Assembly (NCBI GenBank): GCA_021030905.1
Contig: JAGFMI010000006.1
Coordinates: 1-64,000, forward strand
DNA from: Pyrenula massariospora
Taxonomy: Eukaryota > Ascomycota > Eurotiomycetes > Pyrenulales > Pyrenulaceae
Length of the DNA stretch: 64,000 bases
Direction of reading: 5' to 3'
The notes under the pieces are model-generated. The model was not told the DNA's origin. It saw nothing but the letters and a program-made list of their open reading frames with translations, and made no database searches. Position 1 is the stretch's first letter; every line of letters starts with the position of its first letter. The translations under genes and the position numbers were made by a program. Shown here one piece after another: positions 10,189 to 22,001 of the stretch.

Positions 10189-13100
10189 TATGGGCACAAA
10201 TCGAATTCTATCCTTGATTGTTGTGGTAGATTGTGTGGCATTCCAAGCGTGGCTAGTCTTCAGTGGCTGGAGAGGCAAGCAAAGCGGTGGTGGAGAAGTC
10301 TGATTTGCAAATAAATGTATCATCGGGAGAGCGATTATGGCTGGACTAACATATCTGCAGAGTAGTCAGCATTGCAAGCATCGACTTGTTCTCGAGACGT
10401 CTGAATAGTAAGAAGCTCACAGCGGAGGGTTTCTATATTGCTGTACTTATGTAGGGCCAATAAAAGTCAAGATCTCTCTCGAAAATGGCGGTATAAAGTG
10501 CTGTCGCATCTCTCGATGTTGCGATGCATTGAATGTTCAATTACTTACTTCGCAGTCAATCTTGCTAGTTGTTAGACTTGCGCTTTGGTGAAGAACTGGA
10601 AGGGATAATTGTGATTATTGAAGGTACAGCTCATCTTTGACAATCTTTACTAGGATCCTTGTCCGTGATTGGTACCAGAGGCAACGAGTTCTTGGCCGAC
10701 AAGGGCGACTGCACCTCGGCAGCTTTCTAGACTTTTGCTGCAAGGGGATCGCCGATCTTGTGAAAAAGGAAGACTGGGTCTTGATTTTTCTGAATTCTTA
10801 CTAAACTTCATATACACGGTCCATGTCGCGCTTGTCAGTGAGCCGGAGTCACGTTCTCAAAGTTGACGGTACTTTCTGTACTAGATATGCGACATTGCAA
10901 TAATCGACATCAGCTTCGCAGTATTTCAAGCCAAGGAGAATAATGTTAGTGTATCGACCATGGATTGCAAGTGCTTGCTTATATTGTGTACATGCTCTGT
11001 TTCTAGGTCTATGTAATATATGCTTATTACCTATGCAGGTATCATGTATGTCTATTCCCTTTAGGAACATCATAAATCGTTTCCTCGAAAGGCTGAGCTG
11101 AAACTTTTGGTGGAAGTTTCTAAACATTCGACGCGATTACCAACTAGAAACAATCAATCCAAATCTCATCAAAGAGCGGGCTAGTCTGTCTCTTTATCTC
11201 TCTCGCGCGCATGCGTTCTTATGCAGCTGATCCAATGGACAGGATTGGCGTATCAGATGTAGTAGAGTATCCTGCTCAACAGTGGACATTTCTCGTTTTC
11301 AGAGGGATTTTTGGAATTGAGAAAGAATAGTTGTCGCAGAATGCTTGGGCAAATTTGTCGACCCTGAATACGTAGAGGACTAGCTGCAGAATAGGAGGCA
11401 ATTCCCTGGAGGCCGTTCCGGAGGAATTATGTGGTTTATCGCGCGGTTGATGAACACATCATAGCTGTCCCATGGTGTACGTGACGCGCTTCGAGCTAGC
11501 AGTTACAAAAGCTGGCATACTGGGCCGATGGTGTTCCATTCTGAGCTGTCTTGGTTCAGCATTGGGTAGACAAAAGAAAGAGACGCCGCAATATGTCAAC
11601 ACGTTCGAGAGTCATGCTTCTCAATCCAAACTCCAGAGGATGAGACATCTGATGGCTGATGAACGCTTTGCTATGGTTGGTCACCTCGTACACGATTCAC
11701 ATCCTCATTCGATGTCAAGTTTGCCCTAGGATTGTTGCGACCAGCTTCATGGATTGGTACCTTGCAGTGTGGTATACACCTCGAGCGGGAATATAAATTT
11801 AAACAAGGCTGAGTATGCGCGTCTAAGCATTTGGTTTCACAACCATTTCATGTGCCTGCTCATCAATCAGCGGACGGAGGCGCTAACGCTCAAAGCATCC
11901 CCTGCATGAACATGACTTGCGCGCGTACAAGCTGTGCCGCAATGAGCAATGCAGAGGTGCATAGATGATTCTCCTGCAAGCAGTAGGACCCGTTGAAAGA
12001 TAAGACTATCTAGGGTTGGTCCTGGCCCGGCATCTAGGTTCACGTATTGGCATCCTTGAAACAAGCGGGAGACCCGTCTCCGCGGAGTAAGGATTCTGGA
12101 TATCTTGAACGGGTCTGGAAAGATGGCTCCGGGGTATGCTAATGAACGTCCATGGGTAGGTTTTCTCCACGTGCAAGGAGGCCAGAGTGGAGGCGGGAGA
12201 GATGCACCAGGGTTAGAGACAATTTTGGAAGTGGGTCTGCAGAGAGCGTTGCAGCAGGCACAGTACCGGCAGATCATGTGAGCGGACGTTTTGATAGAAA
12301 GAGTTTTGGGTTGGCGGTAGGAGTGAGAAGTATGGCGATTGTACCGATTGAGTTTTCCGGAGTCGTGCGGCAATCGCAGAAGCGGGGCTGGCATGATGCC
12401 ACTGGCTCGACCATAGCGCCCCAGAGTAGGGCTGAAGTTGGTCAATTGTTTCACTCTCCAAGTCGCGCCAGCGAATATCTTGGACAAGAGTCAACCCAAA
12501 ATCTCAGGTCAGGAAGGCTGATGCGCCGCAGCCAGACCATTGACCTCGCAGTTGCGCTTTCTTCGCCGAAGGCTCGTACTTGGGCTGCAGAGATTGTCGC
12601 TGCTTTGGGCACGGAACTGATGCCCAAAGATCCTACTATTGCTCTAGGTGCCATCGTCTAGGGATGTGAAACATAATCCATTGAAGGCCGAAGTATCCTG
12701 TCTTAGCCGACCGAGGCACACCTACCGAAGTCGCGCCTGATTACTTGGATGTACGGCGTGAGTGATGATCGGTAGCGATTATGGCTAAGAGGCCTTAGGC
12801 GCTTCTATTTTCAGATTGATAATGCGTCTGTTGTCGCTTGCAGACGACTGCGCATTACTCGGAGTGTAGTGATCGCCGAATCAGCTCACCATCTAGGGGC
12901 AAATTTCTTGGTGCAATGGCTACCAGAACACTGCCACAATATCTGCCCGACAGATGAGAAAATCTATGGTACGGGGCCTCCTATTTCGCAGCTGGCGTAG
13001 CAGGACGACGGGGGTATATTGCAGTAGCGGGTCAAAATCGACTGATAGTACAAGGGCTCAGGATAAGTTGAGACCGCGAGGCGGTGAGTACACTGCATGA

Positions 13101-13692
13101 TGATGTGTTTCTCCCCGAACTTCCTTGGTCGGCCTGATTGTGACACGGAGACTCTGCAAATAATAGCCTACAAACAACTTAGCCGTGGATCCGAGAGGCT
13201 GTATCCAAAAGCCACGAAATGCATGATTGCCATGATCAAAGGTTCTCCGAGGATGGTGAAACAGTTTGAACCTCGTGCTTTGCCGATCGGCTGGTGTGGC
13301 GTGATTAGATTGAAGTTGCGATTTGCTGTGGATACCTCTTGAGATTTGAGCGATTGTGACTGCTAGTATTGATTTCCAGTCCTATCCGTAACGTTGCCGA
13401 GCTGTCTAGCACGTGCGAGATAAGGTTTCGTGCAGCTGCGGAGTTGGCCAAATTCAAAAGCTCTCAGACTTTCAGGGTCCACCGAGCGTCGCCATAGAAG
13501 TGAGGGCCCGATGCCTCCACCCAATTCGCGGAATGACGTTTCAATAAGTTCCTGAACCGTCTTTTCTTCGCCAGTCCACTTTTCCAGAGCTTCAGTCGCT
13601 GAGTGTGGGGTCGAGACCGTACAGTCTAGAACACCCATCGGTCTTGGAGAATATTGGCTCACGCAATCCAACCCGCTCTGTGCGAGTATAGG
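10189..13692. other. Gene-poor stretch
   Basis: 3.5 kb without a supported gene. Frames of 60-200 codons occur on both strands around 11867-12661, but they overlap one another, lack domains and show no splice logic. Some may be remnants of a decayed gene. The minus-strand frame at 13363-13671 could be an additional 3' exon of the bZIP gene to its right. Confidence 0.5.
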
Positions 13693-14552
13693 TCAGAAAG
13701 GCTGGTATGGGAAATTGTCCCCCGTGCATTCCTGCATTGTTTGGCCATAGATTTGAGACTGTGGCCGCGTCTCGTATGGGTAAGCGCGCTGTTGCAAATT
13801 TGGGTGAGGTACTGAAGTAGTGCCGGCCATTTGTTGCTGCATGTCTGCCGACCATTGCAGTGTCTGGTTGAAGGAGTTTGGCGCCAGTACATCAGGTGCT
13901 GAGGTGCTCGATGTCATGGGCAGGGTAGTCCACGCCGCTGCTGTAGGATGACCATGTGAGGCCTGTTCTTGCGCTTGATCCCAGTCAAGGCCTTGGAGGC
14001 TGCTCTCCGGAGTCACAGGGGAGTATGCTCTTGAGCTGTGAGGACTGTCAGACCCTTTGCAGAGGTCGTTGTTAGCCTACAGCCATGGGCTCAGGAGTGG
14101 CAGTAAAAATGCGGCGGATCGCACTTACCCGCAAGACCTGTAAATGAGGTGTTCTGGGGAGTTCGCAAATTTTGTGCATCAGCAAACCCAAGTTGCCGAT
14201 GTGCAAGAATCAATTGCTGTCTCAGCTCAGCTACTTGGCTTTCAAGAGCTGCATTTTCCTGCAAGGCGTTGTCCAGTTGTTTCCCCCTCGCCGTAAGCTC
14301 AATCACCTGCCTCTCTAGGCTTTCTATATGTTCTTTCGTTCTTTGTCTAATTGTTCTTTGCGCTTCGCGGTCATTGGCTCTCTTCCTCTCTAATTGTGCA
14401 GCACTCATGGTATTGACACTTCTAGTTCTATTCCGCGATTCCTTTCGCTTGTGGCTCTTGCTGGGGGTTTGAAAGCTCGCGGACTTCGGCGTCTGGTCTC
14501 GAGGGTTTCGTACATCCGACATAGGTGGTCCAGCCATCCTTTGCGGGGGCAT
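13693..14552 (-). CDS. bZIP transcription factor
   Basis: Modelled as complement(join(13693..14054, 14129..14552)), 261 residues. Exon 1 ends G/GTAAGTGCG. The acceptor is CTGCAAAG after a GGCTAACAAC branch site, and exon 2 continues in phase as SDSPHSSRAYSPVTPESS. Residues about 53-73 form the basic region (LERKRANDREAQRTIRQR), followed by a leucine-zipper heptad run from Leu79 to about Leu114. The position normally held by the invariant bZIP Asn is Asp61 (DREAQRTIR), a variant I associate with a fungus-specific bZIP group. The C-terminal half is Gln/Ser/Pro-rich, as in an activation domain. It is a nuclear DNA-binding regulator; the target is unknown. It is head to head with a Zn2Cys6 regulator 2.6 kb away. 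The 3' end is uncertain because a protein-like frame follows the stop at 13363-13671. Confidence 0.85.
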
Positions 14553-17158
14553 TTTGTGTGACTTTGATCAGAGAGTTAGGCGAAACCGCTGAAAGGGCAA
14601 TTTGAGAAGCTCGTCGTGATAATGGCAGATAACTAAGGGCCAGAAAGGTGATGGGAAAACAAGTATGGGCGTTTTATAGGAGCACCCCACAAAGATATGG
14701 AAAGCTAAGTGGCTCAGGCCAACAACAGTAAATCTCTAGTGAACCTGCAGACAGCTAGCTGAGCACACTCGGACGCACACTTTTTGAGCTTGCGGCGCAG
14801 TCAGCAATGGTCAATATAAAGTTCCCTAGGAAATAAGATCCAGGGTCTCAGTAAGACGTTATGCATTGCACGCACGTGGTTGAAGTGCACTAGTGCTGCA
14901 GGAGGTCTTCTGGAAGAAGTTAAACTCCCAGACTAAAAGGCATCTTGCCCGGGGATGCTACTCAAAGAGGGGACGGAGGAGGAGCAGAAAATATCGATCT
15001 GGAGTCCAAAGCAGAATCGCTTTCCCCATTAGTAGAGCATGGCCGATCCGAGCCTAGGGGGGAGGTCTTTCCGCTTCCAAGGACACGGGTCCTTGTCGTA
15101 CGCCACCCGGGCAGAGGAGATGCAATCTTTCGATATAGCCCAGAAAGGAATGAGTTCCAAGGAAACATCGACCAACCAGAATATTTGCCTGTCGTGGCGT
15201 TGGGCTGCCAGCTGAATGGTCAAGCCTTGCCTACCGATCAGTTCCACACACAGTTTAATGGCGCCATGAGCCGCAGCATGTCGGCAATTGAGTGGATGGT
15301 TCCCGATCTATCAGACCCCTGTTGCAGAGACCCAAGTGGGTTCGAGGTCGTCGGGTGCACCATACCAAAATGTCTACCAAGTTCTATAAAAGTGGGCCAG
15401 TTTCAAGTCAATCGGTCTTAATGGCTTGGTGTGAAGCAGAGTCCCGCCCACAGGGAAGAAAGTGCTTTGGATGCATGCAAACGAATTGCGGCACAATCGT
15501 TCTCCCAATCTCACTTTTAGAAGTGAGACCATCGAGCGAACAGTTCAATCATGCATAGGAAACTTTGAAAAAGCGCAAGACTTTGGGGTTGACGGCATTC
15601 GGTGTTGGCAGGACTCTTCGTCCTTACAGCGAGCATGAAAATGTGTCATGGTTGTTCCTGGTGAGCCACAAGAGCGGCCGTCGATCTTGCAAGAGAATAA
15701 GCTTGATTAGATGCTCCGATCACCCGAAATGCGTTATCCTATCAAATTGTTTCAGCTCGCGTTCATTTCACAGGAGCATATGGTTAGCAAATACGATAAC
15801 TAAGGATAAGTTGGAACAGGGCAGCTAGAAGATAAATGGCAGATGATGTGGCAAAATTATGTTTCTTCCATCACGCCTAGCAACGCCATGTCATCGGAGC
15901 GTCGAGGATGCAGGCTCGTCTCAGAATAGTTTCTTGCAACGGGGTTGATACCAGAAATGGAAGAGCCATCAGCCCCTACTTGAGCAAGTCCAAGCAGATT
16001 TGTACGACATGAGATGAAAGCAAAGCCTTTGCGGTGTGTGTGTGCTCGTTTTGAGCTCTGATATGCGACAGTCAAATTTCGCGTTCGCGCCTATCGACAA
16101 GCCGTCATGGCCACGCGTCAGCCACACGAAATTCGTAGCCCTGCTGCACTGGTCAAATCGATAGATGCTTTAGATCAAATAGTACAAGATCCTTCTCGGA
16201 GGGCGTCAGTCGCGAGTCGCGCCTGGAATTCCAGAGCTTGATTGATTTGATATCTGTGTGTGTGTGAACGGTGATCTGAATACCCAAAGGAAGTCGCTGG
16301 ACCAATCATTGCGCCGCTTCATCCTAGACGTGTTCGGTGGCCTATCTCAACCCGTGATAGGCAGAAAGTAAAAAGAGAAACCCCTTAACTGTCGACCAAG
16401 CAACTCTGCCGCTTTGAGACTGGGTCTGCGTCATGGTACGAATCCCGTGCATTTATACTTTCAACCCCCGTTCCGGGCCCATCTGATCGCTTACGGCACA
16501 TCATGGTCCACTCTGGAAGAGCACTGCCGAGAGACCGCGGATGATTCTCGGCCACTCACACAACGAGGCGGTGTCTCGTGGATTAGCGTTCCTCGTAAGA
16601 CTTCGAAGAACGATTACCAGAAAGATCCCGGAGTCTGGATGCCCGCCATGGGTTGGGATTCTCGTCTATTTCGGGATGCGCGAGGGAAAAGGGAGCCGGA
16701 CTAGTCGGAAACGCAGGCGGTGAAGATGGCGTGGGGTTCTGGGCGCTCTCGAGGTCTGGGGTATCATCGGCCCGAGTGGCCTCAGAGGGCTTAGCGCACA
16801 CGGGCCGCCCGGGCGGACCTTTTTCCGCCGCCGCAGCCCCCATCACGTGCCTGGCCGATTTTGATGCTCTCCGCGGAGCACATGGACCAGAGCCTGTCTG
16901 GATGTCAGAACTGCAACCTCGAGCTCGATTTACCGTGGTGAAATAGCGTTGATCCGCAGATCAGACCGTGGCCATCGATACGTCACACAAGCCCTTCGTA
17001 TAGTTTCAACAGCAATCTGGGATCTTTTCCTGTTGGTGTTCCCGAGCAAGCCATTGCATGCATTCAGCCTCTACCAGACCATCTTTTGATACCCTGCGGC
17101 TGCTGGTCTTCCTTGCTAGCTTGCCCCGTCTGACCGCCTATCTAATCCACTAGCCGCA
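14553..17158. promoter_or_regulatory. Long region between two divergent regulators
   Basis: 2.6 kb separates the bZIP start from the Zn2Cys6 start. Frames at 14945-15421 (+) and 15029-15247 (-) overlap, lack an ATG in good context and match nothing I recognise. The region most likely holds long regulatory DNA, as is common upstream of fungal regulator genes. Confidence 0.45.
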
Positions 17159-19226
17159 ATGCCGTCTACAGGTGAAGGCAATATCCTGAACACTACCCCT
17201 GCTGCCACAGCCGGGCAAGCATGTGGATCTTGCAAGAGGCAAAAGAGGAAGTGTGACAAGCTGCTACCAGCTTGCTCCCTCTGCATTCGAATGGGTCGCG
17301 CGTGTGACTATTCCGACTCCATTGCTGCTCCCAATTCCGAAGATTTTACCGCGCTCCGGAACAAGGTCCAAGACCTTGAACAGCGGCTAAGTGGAGCTTC
17401 TTCGTCGGCAACTGCATCCAGTCGGAACGGTCAAGGTACAGAGTCTTGGACAACGAACTCCAGAAGTTTCCCTGCTATGTACTTCCTAGACTCTTACACC
17501 TTCGACAGCACGCGTTTGTCGGTTCCACGACCTAATTTGCCAGTACCAGGAGACATATTGACGCTGCTAGGAGATCTTTCTGAATTTCAAGCTGTGGTTG
17601 ATACATACTTTTCCACGATCCATAATTGGCTCCCTGTAGTGTCCAAAAAGAGGCTATACCAACAAGTGAATAACCCATCTGCAGAGTCCAGTGCCGACCT
17701 GGCACTGCTTTTTCTTTGCATGAAGCTTCTGGTACATTTACCATCAGATGACCCTGCTGGAGTAGAAGATACCGTATACCAGGCTGCGAAACAATTCTTC
17801 AACGCGGTGGAGTCAGGAGGTTTACTGACCGTCAAACTTATGCAAGCTGCAGTTCTCATCTCCGCCTACGAACTTGGACATGGGATATATCCAGCAGCCT
17901 TCCTATCTACGGCGCATGCAGCAAGATTAGGTCAAGCGATGGGTCTTCATGATCGACGTACTCCAGCTCCTCAAATACTACGAACCCCACCAACGTGGAC
18001 TTTGCAAGAAGAGATGCGAAGAGTCTGGTGGGCCGTGCTTATCCTTGACCGGTAGGTCTGTCTCCTTTTTTGCCTGTTTCGAGTCCTTCACATTCCTTTC
18101 GCTACTATACCCGTATTGCTTTCTCGATATGTAAAGCTGTTTGCCCTTAATTAAGCCTAAGTGAGGTCCTAAAAGCCGTCTATTTGGAGAAGGCTCTTGT
18201 GATTATATGACAGCTCAAGTTCCCCTTATTCGTACCGTTTCAAAAAGGCGACAAGTACTTTAAACCGTTCCTATAATTTCAGGTCCGACGGCCGCTAGTG
18301 CAGATAATGGATACCAACGCTTGATTATGACTCACCCTCTGTATTTCCTTAACTGGACTACTTCGAGAAGTTGAGCGCTGACCAAGATCAGATATGTCAA
18401 TTTAGGCGGTTCCGGGCGACCGCTAGCAAGCGAAGACCCGGCATCCGGTGACGTCCTACCTAGCGATGACAATCATTGGGATCGTTCCGAAATGACTCCT
18501 AGCGAACCAATCTTCGTCTCCTCTGCGACGGCCGTCAAAGTTACCCCATTTGCGCGAACATGTCAAGCGGCGCACCTCGCCGGCCGCGTGATCCGACATC
18601 GAAACGATAATAATATAGACGTACGCTTCCGGTTTTCAGAAGCTCTTCAACTTCACCGTACCGTCACCGCTTTAGCCAGTTACCTACCTGCCGAACTCGA
18701 GTCAGATCCGGAGCGAATGAGTACCTCACTAGCGCTCTGCTACAGCACGCTCCTTGCTCTCTGCGACCCGTACAGCTGCACGGATTCCAACCATGGCTTG
18801 GATACGGTGGAGGAAACGGAGATGCAAGCAGTAGCTATCAGCGGCCTCCAGAGCATTGCAAACGACGCCTACCAGCTCTCGCTTCATCTAAAACCCTTAA
18901 TGGGCTCTCATTTAGACGGAGTCAGCCCGCTCATCACCGATTGCATATACCAGGCCGCCGCAACCAAGCTCTGGCTAGTCTACGAAAGCGATGCTCCAGA
19001 AGCAGCAGATTCTCTACGGACGCTTCGAGAAATATTAGCGCTTATCAACGGAAGGTGGCAGATTGCTGGAGAATATCTCAAAATTCTCGACATCACTGAA
19101 GCGAAACTATTTGGCGATCAGGGACATTCGGAGGAGGTCACGACTAAGAGTGGATGGTCGTCTGTTGCTTTTCCAGGTCCACCCGAAGGGCCTCAAGCCC
19201 AGTCGCTGTGTAGTATGAAGAGCTGA
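17159..19226 (+). CDS. Zn2Cys6 transcription factor with fungal_trans domain
   Basis: Nuclear DNA-binding regulator. Modelled as join(17159..18051, 18392..19226), 575 residues. Residues 22-49 are a perfect binuclear cluster, C-x2-C-x6-C-x6-C-x2-C-x6-C (Cys22, 25, 32, 39, 42, 49), followed by a short linker and a coiled-coil-like segment near 65-75. The middle and C-terminal parts carry the fungal-specific regulatory domain, recognisable by AHAARLGQAMGLHDR and the RRVWWAVLILDRYVNLGGSGRP block. That block is interrupted by the intron: splicing at CG/GTAGGT to GATCAG restores it exactly. The intron is 340 nt, much longer than the roughly 50-nt introns elsewhere in the window. Divergent from the bZIP gene. 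The regulated pathway is unknown. Confidence 0.88.
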
Positions 19227-20213
19227 CGATTATGACTTCTGTAACAAAGTGGCAGCTAAGATGTGCTTAAGGCATTAGTCGACCTCACCATCATGTTTTC
19301 GCGCTAATGATGGCCTGTCCGGGACGAAGCTGTAGAAATGATGGTCTGAAGATCTGTATTATACCAGAACTACCCCTTTATCTGCCCCAAACCACACCCC
19401 GTAGAGTGTCTTCCTCCTTCAACAGGGTTCTTGCCGCTCCTCAAAGCCTTGCTCACGGTGTAATGTGCTCAGAAAGGAGTTTCAAGGGCCTATGCGCGAT
19501 TTATTCGTTTGTGTTCTTGCCGCTGCTAAAGATCTCTCTCACTGCTTAATATCCCGAGGAAGGGTCGATGGTAGTCTGCGCACGACGTTTTCACCTTATT
19601 TGATTCAGTATGTGACAAGCGTCAATGTGGCGAATTTAACAATTGAGGAGAAATTGAAATGGGGTACCCAAGAATCCCTTTATTATCCATGAAATGTTAC
19701 TTGCACGTGATCAAGAGCGTGATGTAACGTGATTTCACTCTCCTAAGACTGGCTGTTGGCATTTGATGTGAGTTCAAAGGACATGAGGAATATGAACAGG
19801 AAGTATAATATGGGAAAATGGGTGATACACTTGCCTTCATATCTGCGTTCCAAAAAGTGTACGTCCCACCTGTCCGAAAGTGATAATGATATTTTTCTCA
19901 GTTCGCTGTCAGTCAGTGATAATCTTGCTTCACTTTTCTCACACCAACCTCTCGGATGTCGACCCTCTTAGCGTCAGGAATCCAACTCCACACCAATAAC
20001 AAAGCATTTCAAACACCACGCACCTTCGGATACCTACGAACTTCCAACGGCTCGACCTAGCGAGTCCTTACACTACTTGGTCGAGTCCAGTGCCTCTCCT
20101 TTCAGTACATGGCTTCTTAATGGTTGCTGCCCGACCGCTTGAGGCTCGCCTTCACCATCTTTTCTTTTTCTTAGCCCAGCTGTATCGTTGTCGCCCCTCC
20201 CCGACATCAGAAA
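19227..20213. other. Intergenic, no gene seen
   Basis: Short frames only. The last 200 bases are pyrimidine-rich and probably contain the promoter and 5' UTR of the kinase-like gene. Confidence 0.5.
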
Positions 20214-21467
20214 ATGATACCACGAGAACTTAGAGCCTTCGCCCATATCGGTATGATACCTCGAGTGGGTATTGCTACATGGTCAATCGTCGATATGGAC
20301 ACCTTGAGGTGGTACAGTGTCAAATACCCCGTTCAAGACACGCAAGAACCAGATGAGGGAAACGCTGCCTGCGACGCAATCCTTCCATACCTTGATGACC
20401 TAGAAGCTGAGGTTACAGAAGTGGTTTTCTCTGAAGACGGAAAGTTGCTTAGAACATCAACAGACCCTGAAGAAGACTGTACCCAGTGTCTACAGTATCC
20501 GCTTTTTACCGAGACCGAAGTTGGCGCTGATGCTCTTGAATGTCTCAAGAGGTCGACCCTGCAGGAGATCGACCGGCTGGAGGTTTGCGTAGACTTCGTC
20601 CACGAGGTGGCCCAAATGGAAGTCTCTGAAGCAACATCAACAGATGCAAGACCGCTAGTATTCAAATACCACATCTTCGATTGTCCATTCCGAAGGTTGT
20701 GGCGTGAAGCCTTCATCACCAAGCGCCTAAAAGGCTGTCCCAACGTCGTTCCTTTTCACAAGTTTGTCATTGACGATGAGGAACCGCGCTTTCTCGGTTA
20801 CTCCATGCAGTATATCGAGGGTCATACGTTACTGGATACCAGGGCTCCGTTCCGCAAATCTTGGTTAATCCAACTTATTAATGTCGTCGACGACCTGAAC
20901 CTGAATTATGGAGTTGTCCACCAAGACATTGCACCACGAAACATCATCGTCGATCCCAACGGAGACACGCTTACTCTGATAGACTTTGGAATGGCGGCGG
21001 CGGATGAGTCAGACCGTGTCTGGGAAGCGTTAAATGACGTTGATAGTGTGATATTCACAGTGTACGAATCTCTGACTCGTGACTTTCACTTCAGAGAGGG
21101 CGTTGAACTAGATCATAATGTTGAAGATGTGACATCCATGGACAATTGGCCTTTGAACATCGAGCTTGAGTCTGGGCTCAACGTTGATACTTTGCGGTTA
21201 TTGGTCATGGAATGGGCTGGCGCAAGAAAGCAAGCAACTTCTGGCTCTCAGTCAAGGCAGCAAAAACTGCGAATCCCAACAATTCCATGGCCTGATATCC
21301 GGACTGGCCAGACCTGCAAATTTCGGCGATGGGTTAAGCCGGGAGAGCGGATCGTCTCGTGGCAACGGAAACCACAGCAGAAGCGGGAGTTGAAAACACC
21401 AGTGAATAGGGACGGCCATGCTCCGCCCGACGGCGAAGTGGAACCAAGCCGGCAACTGTCTGAATAA
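20214..21467 (+). CDS. Protein-kinase-like (PKL fold) protein
   Basis: A 417-residue single-exon protein. Residues 1-170 are acidic and unassigned. From about 172 a kinase-like fold is visible: FKYHIFDCPFRRLWREAFI (a candidate N-lobe strand and helix), MQYIEGHTL as the hinge, the catalytic loop HQDIAPRNIIVD (catalytic Asp238 and the metal-binding Asn), and a LIDFG segment (Asp257) in place of DFG. The key residues are present, so phosphotransfer is possible. The activation segment is short, and the C-lobe ends in a basic, Gln/Lys/Arg-rich tail. This resembles the large set of lineage-specific fungal PKL proteins, not a conventional Ser/Thr kinase. The start was chosen at the first ATG after a pyrimidine-rich leader; Met14 is an alternative. 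The substrate is unknown. Confidence 0.75.
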   Translation: MIPRELRAFAHIGMIPRVGIATWSIVDMDTLRWYSVKYPVQDTQEPDEGNAACDAILPYLDDLEAEVTEVVFSEDGKLLRTSTDPEEDCTQCLQYPLFTETEVGADALECLKRSTLQEIDRLEVCVDFVHEVAQMEVSEATSTDARPLVFKYHIFDCPFRRLWREAFITKRLKGCPNVVPFHKFVIDDEEPRFLGYSMQYIEGHTLLDTRAPFRKSWLIQLINVVDDLNLNYGVVHQDIAPRNIIVDPNGDTLTLIDFGMAAADESDRVWEALNDVDSVIFTVYESLTRDFHFREGVELDHNVEDVTSMDNWPLNIELESGLNVDTLRLLVMEWAGARKQATSGSQSRQQKLRIPTIPWPDIRTGQTCKFRRWVKPGERIVSWQRKPQQKRELKTPVNRDGHAPPDGEVEPSRQLSE

Positions 21468-22001
21468 TGTTCGCAGACGGGCGGCGATATAGTGTGCAAG
21501 GATGGATGGATTCTAAACGAGCCTTTCATATCCCATCAACTTGAGCGGTGTCGTATTTGCAGTCGTGCGGCCAGTTCCTGGAGTAATACCACTTGGGACG
21601 GGTGGTGCATTCTAAGTTAGACTTGGTATCAATCTGACTATCATATCTCTTGGGACCATAATTTGTGGACATTAGGGAATAAAATGCGTAAAGTTAGCGG
21701 CAAGATTGGACGTAGCCTTACGAGCGCTGCACTCTTATCTACCTCTTAGACAGATACTGTATCTAGCAGACACCCAACAACTCCCAGGGGCGAGGCTGTG
21801 GTGCCAAGCCCCCACAACGGGCGGCTTGACTTAGCCGGCTTTTGCCCTCAACGTCCCAGAACTTATGTAGTGTCCAGCTGTCAACAACACCAAGCTGTAC
21901 GGGACCAAGCGCAAAATGGATTGGTGAGGCAGATCTGTCGCCTCACTGTTCATCTGTCAACCTCCTTTTCTGCTTCTCGTGTGCTACGAGCGTCTGAAAT
22001 C
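21468..22001. other. Intergenic, GWT1 upstream region
   Basis: No gene is supported. The sequence just before 22002 is pyrimidine-rich, consistent with a fungal promoter and 5' UTR. Confidence 0.5.

Noticed and set aside
11867-12661. Overlapping long frames on both strands (up to 206 codons)
   Set aside because: They overlap each other in opposite strands and several frames, lack domains and have no consistent splice sites; most likely chance open frames or a heavily decayed gene.
14945-15421. 158-codon plus-strand frame
   Set aside because: No ATG start, no recognisable motif, and competing frames on the other strand.
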